Numbered from the stretch's first letter, positions 35,396-44,568 are shown. The stretch: DNA of 64,000 nucleotides from Streptomyces sp. NBC_01016 (GCF_026341035.1 NZ_JAPEOQ010000002.1:1426001-1490000); one strand, 5' to 3'. Program-made: numbers and translations. Notes: generated by a model from the letters alone, not told the origin.

Positions 35396-37003
35396 ATGAA
35401 CCGCAAGACTTTGGTGCTGCCGGTCGTCATCGGCCTGCTTGCCCCCGTGCTCGCCGCGTGCGGCGGCTCCGACAGCGGGGACGCGGGCGGCGATGCGATC
35501 AAGGTCGGCACCACGGACCGGTTCATCGCCTCCGGGAAGGTACCCGCGCCGTTCGACCCGGCGTACGCCTACGACACCGGGTCCTGGAACGTGCTGCGCC
35601 AGACCGTGCAGACGCTCATGGCGATGCCGCGCAGCGGCAGCGGCGAACCCGTGCCCGAGGCCGCGCAGAGCTGCATATTCTCCGACAGCGGCAGCGAGCG
35701 CTACGCCTGCAAGCTGCGCAAGGACCTCAAGTTCGCCGACGGCAAGCCGATCACCGCGGCCGATGTGAAGTACTCCATCGACCGCGTCAGGAACATCAAG
35801 AGCGACAGCGGCTCCTACGGTCTGCTCTCCTCGATCGACACCATCGAGACGCAGGGCGACCGCGAGGTCATCTTCCACCTCAAGTCCCCGGACGCCACGT
35901 TCCCGTACAAGCTGGCCACGCCCTCCGCCGGCATCGTCGACCCCGACGAGTACCCGAAGAACAAGCTGCGCAAGGGCTTCGAGGTGAACGGCTCCGGCCC
36001 GTACACCCTGAAGGCCACCGTCAAGAACGACGCCGTCGTCAGGACCGTCTTCACCAAGAACCCCAACTACAAGGGTCAGTTGAAGCCGAAGAACGACAAG
36101 GTGGAGCTGGACTCCTTCACCAGCGCCGGCGCCATGGGCAAGGCGCTGGAAAAGGGCAACATCGACATGATGACGCGCACCATGTCGCCGGAGCAGATCA
36201 AGAAGTACTCCGACAGCGCGCCCAAGAACGTCAACCTGGTCGAGATGCCCGGCATGGAGATCCGCTACCTCGGCTTCGACACCAAGGCGACCACCGTCAG
36301 GGACAAGGCCGTCCGGCAGGCCATGGCGCAGCTCGTGGACCGCGGCGAGATCGCCTCCGACGTGTACGGCAACGGCGCCGAGCCGCTGTACTCGCTCGTG
36401 CCCAGCGGCATCACGGGCCACCAGAACTCGTTCTTCAACAAGTACGGCAACCCGAGCAGGACCAAGGCCGCATCGATCCTGCAGCAGGCCGGCATCAGCA
36501 CGCCCGTCAAGCTCACGCTGCACTACACGAGCGACCACTACGGGCCGGCCACCAAGAAGGAGTTCGAGGTCCTTCAGAAGCAGCTGAACGCCAGCGGTCT
36601 GTTCCACGTCGACATCAAGGGCGACGTCTGGGACACCTACCGCGACGCCCAGCTCAAGGGGAAGTACGACGTCTACGGCCTCGGCTGGTTCCCCGACTTC
36701 CCGGACGCCGACAACTTCCTCGCGCCGTTCCTCGACAAGGACAACTTCCTGGCGTCCCCGTACACCAACAGCAGCATCCGCGGTGACCTGATCCCGGCCG
36801 AGCGCCGCGAGGCCGACCGGCTCACCGCGTCCAAGCCCATCCAGCAGATCCAGAACCTCGTCGCCGACGACGTGCCCGTCCTCCCGCTGTGGCAGGGCAA
36901 GCAGTACGTCGCCGCCCGCGACGACATCACCGGGGTGGAGTGGGCGCTGTCCGCCTCCTCGATCCTCCAGCTGTGGGAGCTGGGCCGCGGCGTCAGCGGC
37001 TGA
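35396..37003 (+). CDS. ABC transporter substrate-binding lipoprotein, family 5 (peptide/nickel type), copy 1
   Basis: A 535-residue extracytoplasmic binding protein. The signal peptide MNRKTLVLPVVIGLLAPVLAAC ends in a lipobox with Cys22 as the lipidation site. LRKDLKFADGKPITAADVKYSIDRV is the signature of SBP family 5 (DppA/OppA). The mature protein continues to QLWELGRGVSG. ATG 35396 follows GGAGAA. No permease or ATPase gene adjoins it. A paralogue follows after 71 bp. The ligand is unknown, though an oligopeptide is most likely. Confidence 0.93.
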   Translation: MNRKTLVLPVVIGLLAPVLAACGGSDSGDAGGDAIKVGTTDRFIASGKVPAPFDPAYAYDTGSWNVLRQTVQTLMAMPRSGSGEPVPEAAQSCIFSDSGSERYACKLRKDLKFADGKPITAADVKYSIDRVRNIKSDSGSYGLLSSIDTIETQGDREVIFHLKSPDATFPYKLATPSAGIVDPDEYPKNKLRKGFEVNGSGPYTLKATVKNDAVVRTVFTKNPNYKGQLKPKNDKVELDSFTSAGAMGKALEKGNIDMMTRTMSPEQIKKYSDSAPKNVNLVEMPGMEIRYLGFDTKATTVRDKAVRQAMAQLVDRGEIASDVYGNGAEPLYSLVPSGITGHQNSFFNKYGNPSRTKAASILQQAGISTPVKLTLHYTSDHYGPATKKEFEVLQKQLNASGLFHVDIKGDVWDTYRDAQLKGKYDVYGLGWFPDFPDADNFLAPFLDKDNFLASPYTNSSIRGDLIPAERREADRLTASKPIQQIQNLVADDVPVLPLWQGKQYVAARDDITGVEWALSASSILQLWELGRGVSG

Positions 37004-37074
37004 GCCCACCCCGGGGCCGGTCCACTGGCGGGCCGGCCCCTGCCCGTCCGCTCGACCGACGACAAGGCACGTAC

Positions 37075-38652
37075 GTGAGAATGCGCAACCAGTGGCTGGT
37101 CATGCCCCTCGGCGCGGGACTCGCCGCGGCACTCCTGACCGGCTGTGGCTCTGACGAGAGCGACTCCGCCGACGACGGCAACGCCGTGGTCATGGGAATG
37201 TCCGACGACATCCAGGCCACCGACCCGGCCTCCGGCTACGACCCCGGCTCGTGGCTGCTGTTCAACAACGTCTTCCAGTCGCTGCTCAGCTTCCCCAAGG
37301 GAGGCACCGAGCCGCAGCCGGAAGCCGCCAAGGAGTGCCACTTCAGCGACAGCGCGACCAAGGTCTATACGTGCACGCTGCGCGAGGGGCTGAAGTTCAG
37401 CAATGGTCACGCGCTCACGTCGAAGGACGTCAAGTTCTCCTTCGACCGCATGATGCGGATCAACGACGAGGCCGGCCCCGCGATCATGTTCCCGATGCTG
37501 GACAAGGTCGAGACCCCGGACGCCAGGACCGTCACCTTCAGGCTCAAGTCCGCCGACGCGACCTTCCCCAGCAAGATCGCCTCGGGCGCCGGATCGATCG
37601 TCGACCACACCGCGTACCCCGCGGACAAGCTGCGTAACGACGGCAAGGCCGTCGGCTCGGGCCCCTACAAGCTCGACTCCTTCGGCAAGAAGCAGGCCGA
37701 TTTCTCGGTCAACGCCAAGTACGAGGGCACCGCCAAGGTCAAGAACCAGGGCGTCACCATGAAGTTCTTCCACGGTGACCAGGCGGGCCTGAAGAAGTCG
37801 CTGCTCGCCGGGAATCTCGACCTCGCCTACCGCGGTCTTGCCGCCAAGGACGTCGCCGACATCGAGAAGTCCGGCACCAAGAACCTGGACGTCATCGAGG
37901 GCACGAGCGCCGAGGTCCAGCACCTCGTCTTCAACATGGACGACCCGGTCGCAGGCAAGATCGGCGTCCGCAAGGCGATGGCCTACCTCATCGACCGCGA
38001 CGCCCTCATCGACGACGTGTACGACCAGACCGCGACGTCGCTGTACTCGATCATTCCGGCGGGCATCACCGGCCACAACACCGCCTTCTTCGACAAGTAC
38101 GGGGCCCGCCCCTCGAAGAGCAGGGCGGCCGCCGCGCTGCGCGCCGACGGCGTCAACACGCCGGTCAAGCTCACGCTCTGGTCCACGCCCGCGCGCTACG
38201 GTCCCGCCACCGACGCCGAGTTGAAGACCATCGCCAAGCAGCTCAACGCGAGTGGCCTGTTCGACGCCGACGTGAAGTCCGTCGAATTCGCCCAGTACGA
38301 GCGGGACATCAAGTCCGGCAAGTACGGCGTCTACGTCAAGGGCTGGGTGCCCGACTACCCGGACCCGGACAACTTCACCCAGCCGTTCTTCGGCAAGGGC
38401 AACGTCCTGGACAACCGCTACGACAACAGCACCATCACCGGCAGGATCATCCCGGAGACCGGCGCCCAGAGCGACCGCTCCGGAACGGTCCCGCGCTACG
38501 AGCAGCTGCAGAACATCGTCGCCGACCAGCTGCCCATCCTGCCGGTCTGGCAGGCCAAGCAGTACGCCGTCGCCAAGTCCGACGTGTACGGCCTGGAGAA
38601 CTGCCTCGACGCGTCGACCGTCTTCCGGTTCTGGGAGATCAGCAAGGGCTGA
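37075..38652 (+). CDS. ABC transporter substrate-binding lipoprotein, family 5, copy 2
   Basis: A 525-residue paralogue of the preceding gene: same length class, LREGLKFSNGHALTSKDVKFSFDRM signature, and parallel segments such as SLYSIIPAGITGHNTAFFDKYG against PLYSLVPSGITGHQNSFFNKYG. The lipobox LLTGC puts the lipid on Cys24. GTG 37075 is preferred over ATG 37081 because AAGG lies eight bases ahead of it. It probably shares transcription with copy 1 and ends at a strong terminator. An orphan binding protein using a distant permease is inferred. Confidence 0.92.
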   Translation: MRMRNQWLVMPLGAGLAAALLTGCGSDESDSADDGNAVVMGMSDDIQATDPASGYDPGSWLLFNNVFQSLLSFPKGGTEPQPEAAKECHFSDSATKVYTCTLREGLKFSNGHALTSKDVKFSFDRMMRINDEAGPAIMFPMLDKVETPDARTVTFRLKSADATFPSKIASGAGSIVDHTAYPADKLRNDGKAVGSGPYKLDSFGKKQADFSVNAKYEGTAKVKNQGVTMKFFHGDQAGLKKSLLAGNLDLAYRGLAAKDVADIEKSGTKNLDVIEGTSAEVQHLVFNMDDPVAGKIGVRKAMAYLIDRDALIDDVYDQTATSLYSIIPAGITGHNTAFFDKYGARPSKSRAAAALRADGVNTPVKLTLWSTPARYGPATDAELKTIAKQLNASGLFDADVKSVEFAQYERDIKSGKYGVYVKGWVPDYPDPDNFTQPFFGKGNVLDNRYDNSTITGRIIPETGAQSDRSGTVPRYEQLQNIVADQLPILPVWQAKQYAVAKSDVYGLENCLDASTVFRFWEISKG

Positions 38653-38670
38653 TGAGCCCCGTACGCACAC

Positions 38671-38707
38671 GAAGGCGGCGGTCACCGTGATGGTGACCGC
38701 CGCCTTC
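38671..38707. terminator. Convergent terminator
   Basis: Perfect 16-base arms (38671-38686 and 38692-38707) with a 5-base loop lie between the second binding-protein stop (38652) and the response-regulator stop (38719). Confidence 0.88.
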
Positions 38708-38718
38708 GCTGGTACTGC

Positions 38719-39390
38719 CTACTGCGCGCCCGGGCGGACCAATCCGCTCTCGTACGCGTACACGGCCGCCTGCACCCGGTCGCGCAGGCCCAGCTTCGTC
38801 AGCACATGGCCGACATGAGTCTTCACCGTCGTCTCGCTCACGAACAGGTCGGCGGCGATCTCGGCGTTGGACAGGCCGCGCGCGACGAGCTTCAACACCT
38901 CCACCTCCCGCTCCGTGAGGGTGTGCAGGGTGTCCGGGACCGGCTCGTCCCCGGACGGAAGATGGTCCGCGTACTTGTCGAGCAGACGACGCGTGATGCT
39001 GGGCGCCAGCATCGCCTCGCCGGCCGCCACCACCCGGATCGCCTGCACCAGCTCGCCCGCGGGCGCGTCCTTCAGCAGGAAGCCACTGGCCCCCGCCTTC
39101 AACGCCTCCACCACGTACTCGTCGAGATCGAACGTGGTCAGGACCAGGACCTTCGCCGGGCCGTCCTTGCCGGGGCCCGAGATCTGCCGGGTCGCCTCCA
39201 CACCGTCCATCCGCGGCATCCGGATGTCCATCAGGACCACATCGGGCTGCAGGGCACGCACCTGGTCGAGCGCCTGCAGACCGTCCCCGGCCTCGCCGAC
39301 CACCGCGATGTCCTGCTCGGCCTCCAGGATCATGCGAAAGCCCGTACGCAGCAGCGGCTGGTCATCGACCAGTAGGACGCGGATGGCCAC
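38719..39390 (-). CDS. Orphan NarL/FixJ-type response regulator
   Basis: A 223-residue two-domain regulator. The receiver has acidic pocket D9/D10, phosphoacceptor D55 in LMDIRMPRMDG, Thr in LTTFD and Lys in GFLLKDAP. The C-terminal LuxR HTH is LTEREVEVLKLVARGLSNAEIA. All phosphorylation residues are present, but no sensor kinase gene adjoins, so the partner is elsewhere. GTG 39390 follows AAAGGAG. I recall a similar orphan at this locus in S. coelicolor. Confidence 0.93.
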   Translation of the reverse strand: MAIRVLLVDDQPLLRTGFRMILEAEQDIAVVGEAGDGLQALDQVRALQPDVVLMDIRMPRMDGVEATRQISGPGKDGPAKVLVLTTFDLDEYVVEALKAGASGFLLKDAPAGELVQAIRVVAAGEAMLAPSITRRLLDKYADHLPSGDEPVPDTLHTLTEREVEVLKLVARGLSNAEIAADLFVSETTVKTHVGHVLTKLGLRDRVQAAVYAYESGLVRPGAQ

Positions 39391-39439
39391 GAAACTCTCC
39401 TTTGATCCTTCGACAGACCCGGCGGCCCATTCTGCCCTG

Positions 39440-40339
39440 CTATGCCTGCGGGAGGTCCTCCGCCCCGGCCCGGGGCGCCGAGATGATCTGCAGCGGGTAC
39501 GGCGGGGGAGTGCCGCCGAACTCCGGGCACACCGCCTGGTGGTCGCACCAGCCGCACAGCTTCGTGGGCCTCGGCCGCCAGTCGCCCGTCTCCGTCGCCT
39601 GCTGGATCGCCTCCCACAACGCGAGCAGCTTCTGCTCCACCCGCTCCAGATCCGCCTCCACCGGGTCGTACGTCACCACGTCCCCACTGCCCAGATACAC
39701 GAGCTGAAGGCGGCGCGGCACGACCCCCTTCAGGCGCCACACCACAAGGGCGTAGAACTTCATCTGGAACAGCGCGCCCTCCGCGTACTGGGGGCGCGGC
39801 GCCTTGCCCGTCTTGTAGTCGACGATGCGCACCTCGCCCGTCGGCGCCACGTCCACCCGGTCGATGATCCCGCGCAGCTTCAGACCCGACTCCAACTCGG
39901 CCTGCACGAAGAGCTCCCGCTCCACGGGCTCGAGCCGCGTCGGATCCTCCAGCGTGAACCACCGCTCCACGAGGCGCTCCACATCGCCGAGCCAGCGCGC
40001 CATCCGCTCGCCCGCGGCCTCCTCGCCCTCGCCGGCGTCGGCGAACAGCTCGGCCAGCTCCGGCTTCGACTCCCGAAGGCGCTCCCACTGGCCGGGGATC
40101 AGCGCCGTGGCCCGCGGCGCCGTCCGCTCGTCCGCGGGCGCGTCGAAGAGCCGCTCCAGGACGGCATGGACCAGCGTGCCCCGCGTCGCCGCCTCGCTCG
40201 GCTTCTCCGGCAACTTGTCGATCACCCGGAACCGGTACAGCAGCGGGCACTGCATGAAGTCGCTCGCGCGCGACGGCGAGAGCGACCCCGGCGGGGCGGC
40301 CGCCGGCCGCGCGGGGGCCTGATCGGTGCTGGTCTCCAT
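39440..40339 (-). CDS. RecB/Cas4-like PD-(D/E)XK nuclease with Fe-S cysteines
   Basis: A 299-residue stand-alone nuclease of the PDDEXK_1 family. RGTLVHAVLERLF supplies the His motif, LRGIIDRVD the Asp, and RIVDYKTGK the DxK catalytic motif. A Cys in FMQCPLLYRF and three in LCGWCDHQAVCPEF form the four-cysteine [4Fe-4S] arrangement of AddB/Cas4 proteins. It probably acts in DNA end processing. ATG 40339 is chosen. The long in-frame extension upstream runs through the intergenic region into the divergent M50 gene. Confidence 0.9.
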   Translation of the reverse strand: METSTDQAPARPAAAPPGSLSPSRASDFMQCPLLYRFRVIDKLPEKPSEAATRGTLVHAVLERLFDAPADERTAPRATALIPGQWERLRESKPELAELFADAGEGEEAAGERMARWLGDVERLVERWFTLEDPTRLEPVERELFVQAELESGLKLRGIIDRVDVAPTGEVRIVDYKTGKAPRPQYAEGALFQMKFYALVVWRLKGVVPRRLQLVYLGSGDVVTYDPVEADLERVEQKLLALWEAIQQATETGDWRPRPTKLCGWCDHQAVCPEFGGTPPPYPLQIISAPRAGAEDLPQA

Positions 40340-40418
40340 GCCGTACGACGATACGGGGCCGCACTGACAGTCAGGCACCTGCACGCGGGCCGCGTCTTGC
40401 GTAGCGTGGCGCGGGGGA

Positions 40419-40438
40419 GTCGACGGGGGCCCGTCGAC
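40419..40438. promoter_or_regulatory. GTCGACGGG inverted repeat in divergent promoter region
   Basis: Nine-base arms GTCGACGGG (40419-40427) and CCCGTCGAC (40430-40438) are separated by two bases. They lie about midway in the 178-bp gap between the divergent nuclease and M50 protease genes. It may be an operator. Confidence 0.4.
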
Positions 40439-40517
40439 ACTGTCCGCATACCATCGACGCCAGAACGTCCCGCCGGGCGGCGGGAAACGCTTCGAACGAG
40501 GGGACCGAGGGATCACC

Positions 40518-42134
40518 GTGGACGAGAGCGGCCAGCCGCAGTCCGGCACCGGGGAGGCGACGTCGCCCCGACCTCCGGCCGCGGTCGAGCCGGACGCGAC
40601 CGAAGCCCGCGCAACCAGTGGGGCCCAGGATCCGGGAGAAGCCGAAACGCCGCAGGACCAGGGGGAGCGCGGGACCGGCACGGAACCGCAGGACGCGGTT
40701 GCCGGGCAGCCGGAGAGCGCGGCAGCGCAGCAGCCGGCCGACGCGGAACCGGACAGCGCGGCGCCGCAACAGACCCCCGACGCCCCGCAGTCCACCGGCA
40801 CTCCGCAGACTCCTGGCCCGCAGACTCCCGGCACCCCGCAGGCCGACCCCACCCCGGCCACGGACTCCACGCCCCAGTCGCAGGACACGCCGCCCGCGCA
40901 CCCCTACGACCGCCACCCCGAGCGCGCCACCGCCACCTCCGGCAAACGCAAGGGCGCCATCAAGGGCCCCACCAAGCGCCCCGAACCACGCGGCGGACTG
41001 CTCATGGGCCGCCCCTTCGGCGTCCCGGTGTACGTCGCCCCCAGCTGGTTCCTCGTGGCGGCACTGATCACCTGGGTGTTCGGCGGCCAACTCGACCGCG
41101 TGCTGCCCGAACTCGGCGCCGCCCGCTACCTGGTCTCCCTCTTCTTCGCCGTCGCCTTCTACGCCTCCGTACTCATCCACGAACTCGCCCACACCGTCGT
41201 CGCGCTGCGCTACAAGCTCCCGGTGCGCCGCATCCAGCTGCAGTTCTTCGGCGGCGTCTCCGAGATCGAGAAGGAGTCCGAGACCCCCGGCCGCGAATTC
41301 ATGCTCGCCTTCGTGGGCCCCCTGCTCTCCCTCGTCCTCTCCGGCGTCTTCTATGCGGCGATGCGGGTCGTCGAACCCGGCACCGTCCCCGGCGTGCTCC
41401 TCGCGGGCCTGATGATCTCCAACGTGATCGTCGCCGCGTTCAACCTCCTGCCGGGACTGCCCCTCGACGGCGGCCGCATGCTCCGCGCCGTCGTCTGGAA
41501 GCTCACCGGCAAGCCCATGAGCGGCACCATCGCCGCCGCCTGGGTCGGCCGCGCCCTCGCCGTCACCGTCCTCATCGGCCTGCCGCTGCTCACCCAGTCC
41601 GGCGCCCTCGGCGAAGGCGCCGAAGAAGCCGGCGGCATGGACACCCTCATGGACGCGCTGCTGGCCGCCATCCTCGCCGCGATCATCTGGACCGGCGCCG
41701 GCAACAGCCTGCGCATGGCCCGGCTGCGCGAACACCTCCCCGACCTGCGAGCCCGCACCCTCACCCGCCGCGCCGTCCCCGTCGAGAGCGAAACCCCGCT
41801 CTCCGAAGCCCTGCGCCGGGCGAACGAGGCGGGCGCCCGCGCCCTCGTCGTCGTCGACGCCGACGGCGACCCCCACTCCCTCGTCCGCGAGGCCGCCATC
41901 GTCGGCATCCCCGAACACCGCCGCCCCTGGGTCCCCGTCAGCGGCCTCGCCCAGGACCTCACCGACGGCATGCGCGTCTCCGCCGAACTCGCCGGCGAAG
42001 AACTCCTCGACACCCTCCGCGAGACCCCCGCCACCGAATACCTCGTGGTCGAGGAGAACGGCGCCATCTACGGAGTCCTCTCCGCGGCCGACGTGGAACG
42101 CGCCTTCGTCAAGGCCATGGCCCGCCCTTCGTAG
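40518..42134 (+). CDS. M50 site-2-type membrane metalloprotease with CBS domains
   Basis: A 538-residue integral membrane protease. Residues 1-150 are Pro/Gln/Thr/Ala-rich and probably disordered in the cytoplasm. The zinc site is LIHELAHTVVA (HExxH near residue 221), with the third ligand in NLLPGLPLDGGRML near 314. Several hydrophobic helices follow. The last 130 residues contain paired CBS-like segments (ALRRANEAGARALVVVDADG; TEYLVVEENGAIYGVLSAADV). Such proteins cleave membrane-bound regulators; the substrate here is unknown. GTG 40518 follows GAGGGA. Confidence 0.9.
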   Translation: MDESGQPQSGTGEATSPRPPAAVEPDATEARATSGAQDPGEAETPQDQGERGTGTEPQDAVAGQPESAAAQQPADAEPDSAAPQQTPDAPQSTGTPQTPGPQTPGTPQADPTPATDSTPQSQDTPPAHPYDRHPERATATSGKRKGAIKGPTKRPEPRGGLLMGRPFGVPVYVAPSWFLVAALITWVFGGQLDRVLPELGAARYLVSLFFAVAFYASVLIHELAHTVVALRYKLPVRRIQLQFFGGVSEIEKESETPGREFMLAFVGPLLSLVLSGVFYAAMRVVEPGTVPGVLLAGLMISNVIVAAFNLLPGLPLDGGRMLRAVVWKLTGKPMSGTIAAAWVGRALAVTVLIGLPLLTQSGALGEGAEEAGGMDTLMDALLAAILAAIIWTGAGNSLRMARLREHLPDLRARTLTRRAVPVESETPLSEALRRANEAGARALVVVDADGDPHSLVREAAIVGIPEHRRPWVPVSGLAQDLTDGMRVSAELAGEELLDTLRETPATEYLVVEENGAIYGVLSAADVERAFVKAMARPS

Positions 42135-42189
42135 ACGTCGCAGTAGACGTCGCACGAGCCGTGTGGTCGGCGTCCCCCGCCAAGCCCGG

Positions 42190-42195
42190 TAGGCT
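42190..42195 (+). promoter_or_regulatory. -10 box, leaderless tRNA methyltransferase gene
   Basis: TAGGCT followed by six bases and ATG 42202. No SD is present in between, so a leaderless transcript is likely. Confidence 0.55.
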
Positions 42196-42201
42196 GTTCA
42201 C

Positions 42202-43107
42202 ATGTCCGAACCGACCGGTGCCGCCCGCAGGCGCGGGCCCTTCACGGTCGGGGACCAGGTACAGCTGACCGACCCCAAGGGCCGCCACTACACGTTCACG
42301 CTCGAAGAGGGAAAGAACTTCCACACCCACAAGGGTTCCTTCCCGCACGACGAGCTGATCGGCGCACCCGAGGGCAGCGTTGTCCGCACCACCGGAAACG
42401 TCGCCTACCTCGCGCTGCGCCCCCTGCTCCCCGACTACGTCCTGTCCATGCCCCGCGGCGCCGCCGTGGTCTACCCCAAGGACGCGGGGCAGATCCTCGC
42501 CTTCGCCGACATCTTCCCCGGCGCCCGCGTCGTGGAAGCGGGTGTGGGCTCCGGCTCGCTCAGCAGCTTCCTGCTGCGCGCCATCGGCGACCAAGGCATG
42601 CTGCACTCCTACGAGCGCCGCGAGGACTTCGCCGAGATCGCCAAGGGCAACGTCGAGCGCTACTTCGGCGGACCGCACCCCGCCTGGCAGCTCACCGTCG
42701 GCGACCTCCAGGACAACCTGTCCGACGGTGACGTGGACCGCGTCATCCTCGACATGCTCGCCCCCTGGGAGTGCCTGGACGTCGTCAAGAAGGCGCTCGT
42801 CCCCGGCGGCATCCTGTGCTGCTACGTGGCCACCACCACGCAGCTCGCCCGCACCGTCGAGTCCATCCGCGAGATCGGCTGCTTCAACGAGCCGACCTCC
42901 TGGGAGTCGATGATCCGCAACTGGCACGTGGAGGGCCTCGCCGTCCGCCCCGACCACCGGATGATCGGCCACACCGGCTTCCTGCTCACCGCCCGCCGCC
43001 TCGCGGACGGCGTCGAGCCGCCCATGCGCCGCCGCCGCCCCGCCAAGGGCGCCTACGGCGAGGACTACGACGGCCCCAACGCCGCAGGCGGCAACCGGGG
43101 CCGCTGA
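42202..43107 (+). CDS. trmI: tRNA (adenine(58)-N1)-methyltransferase
   Basis: A 301-residue SAM-dependent enzyme that makes m1A58 in the T-loop of tRNA, normally as a tetramer. The N-terminal beta domain precedes VVEAGVGSGSLSSFLLRAIG (SAM motif I, near residue 112), SYERREDFAEIA, and VILDMLAPWECLDVV with the catalytic Asp near 181. The basic C-terminal tail (MRRRRPAKGAYGEDYDG) is typical of actinobacterial members. The gene lies upstream of the ARC ATPase region, as in other actinobacteria. Confidence 0.95.
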   Translation: MSEPTGAARRRGPFTVGDQVQLTDPKGRHYTFTLEEGKNFHTHKGSFPHDELIGAPEGSVVRTTGNVAYLALRPLLPDYVLSMPRGAAVVYPKDAGQILAFADIFPGARVVEAGVGSGSLSSFLLRAIGDQGMLHSYERREDFAEIAKGNVERYFGGPHPAWQLTVGDLQDNLSDGDVDRVILDMLAPWECLDVVKKALVPGGILCCYVATTTQLARTVESIREIGCFNEPTSWESMIRNWHVEGLAVRPDHRMIGHTGFLLTARRLADGVEPPMRRRRPAKGAYGEDYDGPNAAGGNRGR

Positions 43108-43152
43108 GCCACCGGGCCGAGTCACCGAAAACGTACAACCGCACAACGCGAC

Positions 43153-43202
43153 AGCGCCGCCGCTGAGTTCCCCCGCACCCACGGGAACTCTGCGGCGGCG
43201 CT
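43153..43202 (+). terminator. Terminator after trmI
   Basis: Nearly perfect 20-base arms at 43153-43172 and 43183-43202 with a 10-base loop are followed by TTGTTCG. The gap 43108-43339 otherwise holds only the upstream region of the next gene. Confidence 0.85.
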
Positions 43203-43339
43203 TGTTCGTTGGCGTAACGGCAGCAACAGGACCAGATATCACCGAGAGAAAGAACGGACCCCACCGTTCCCGCGCACTGTGACGTATGGCACGATGCTGG
43301 CCACCCCCACCGGCACAGCCCTCACAGGAGACGCTCCTC

Positions 43340-43915
43340 GTGCAGCAATCCGCCGTCCCGGAACTGGCGCACACCACCACACGACCCATCCACTGGCTGG
43401 CCACCGCGGCCGCCCTCGCCGCCGTCGTCGCGGTCTCCGGCTTCCTCAAGCCCGATTCCGCCACCGCGGCCCAGGCCGACCAGGAGTCACCCGCGAGCAA
43501 GCCCGCGGCCGTGGCCCCGCCCGACCCCGCCGCCGTGCACTTCCCGCTCGACTGCGGGCCCGTCAAGACCGCCGTCGTCAAGAAGGCCGCCGGGGACCTG
43601 GACGGCGACGGACGCCCGGAGACGGTCGCCGTCGTCCGCTGCGACGCCGGCGTCGGCACCCCGCCCAGCGGCATCTACGTCGTGACACAGCCCGCAGGAG
43701 CCAAGCCCCGCGTCGTCGCCACGCTCGTCACACCGAAGGACAACTACTCGGCGACCATGCTCGCCATACAGGACGGATCGGTCCTCGCCGACCTGGACGG
43801 TTACTCCTCGGACGCCGTGCCCCGATACCGCCCGGACGTCCACGAGAAGGCCAAGTGGCAGTGGAAGGGCGGGGCGTTCGTCCGCTCCACGCCCTCCGAG
43901 GCCCGAGCCGCCTGA
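43340..43915 (+). CDS. Membrane-anchored or secreted protein with a DxDxDG motif
   Basis: A 191-residue protein. WLATAAALAAVVAVSGFL near residues 16-33 is a signal anchor or uncleaved signal, followed by a Pro/Ala linker and an extracytoplasmic domain. DLDGDGRPETVAVV looks like a calcium-binding or FG-GAP-type loop, and two Cys (DCGPV, VRCDAG) could form a disulfide. GTG 43340 after AGGAG is preferred to an ATG 18 codons upstream, which lacks an SD. No further function can be assigned. Confidence 0.75.
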   Translation: MQQSAVPELAHTTTRPIHWLATAAALAAVVAVSGFLKPDSATAAQADQESPASKPAAVAPPDPAAVHFPLDCGPVKTAVVKKAAGDLDGDGRPETVAVVRCDAGVGTPPSGIYVVTQPAGAKPRVVATLVTPKDNYSATMLAIQDGSVLADLDGYSSDAVPRYRPDVHEKAKWQWKGGAFVRSTPSEARAA

Positions 43916-43927
43916 CACCGCACGCAA

Positions 43928-43964
43928 GGGGCCCCGTCCGCCGGATCACCGGCGGACGGGGCCC
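43928..43964. terminator. Convergent terminator
   Basis: Perfect 16-base arms (43928-43943 and 43949-43964) with a short loop lie between convergent stops at 43915 and 43991. Confidence 0.87.
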
Positions 43965-43990
43965 ACATGTTTACGCAGAGCTACCGAATT

Positions 43991-44305
43991 TTACTCAGCG
44001 TCAGGGCCGTAGATCTCGACCCTGTCCGAAACCCGGCGCACATGGATGCAGTCGCCCGGACACTCCTTCGCCGACGCCACCACATCCGTGAAAAGCGGAA
44101 GCGGCACGGGCGTTGACGCACCCACGTCCTGCAACAGCTCGTCGTCCGTGCTCTTCACATACGCGAGACCGTCGATGTCCAGCTCGAAGACCTCCGGAGC
44201 GTACTGCGCGCAGATCCCGTCCCCGGTGCACAGATCCTGGTCGATCCACACCTCCAGCGGAACGCCGCTGTCGGTCTCGGATCCGGCCTCTTGCCGCACG
44301 GTCAT
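43991..44305 (-). CDS. Ferredoxin
   Basis: A 104-residue small iron-sulfur protein. DLCTGDGIC and KECPGDCIHV give four cysteines, with the first CxxCxxC spacing broken (C-x5-C, then CPxxC). That suits a [3Fe-4S] or atypical [4Fe-4S] cluster, as in actinobacterial P450-type ferredoxins. ATG 44305 has GGCAGGAGAC upstream. It is divergent from the proteasomal ATPase gene, an order I recall as conserved (SCO1649). Its redox partner is not in the window. Confidence 0.9.
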   Translation of the reverse strand: MTVRQEAGSETDSGVPLEVWIDQDLCTGDGICAQYAPEVFELDIDGLAYVKSTDDELLQDVGASTPVPLPLFTDVVASAKECPGDCIHVRRVSDRVEIYGPDAE

Positions 44306-44524
44306 GTCTCCTGCCGTTTCCTGCGTCGCGGCCGCCGAAAAGCTCCTTCAGAGGAGCAAGTCGGGCCAAGCCTGACGGGTGTTGAACGCTTCGACCCTAC
44401 AACCGGCCGCTTTCCGATGTTGTTGGGTGGGTATTCCCCTGGCGTGAGGGAGAGCGCAAGGGTGAAGATCGGACACACCCCATCGTCTTTTTGATCTAGG
44501 GGTTTCAATCGACACCCGCCCAGG

Positions 44525-44530
44525 TAGGGT
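44525..44530 (+). promoter_or_regulatory. -10 box for arc
   Basis: TAGGGT at 44525-44530, with TTTCAA at 44503-44508 as a possible -35 (16-bp spacer), would give a leader of about 30 bases containing the strong GGAGGAGGTGAGG ribosome site of arc. Confidence 0.5.
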
Positions 44531-44568
44531 CTGGAAGCGTCCAGCTCCCCTTGGAGGAGGTGAGGACC

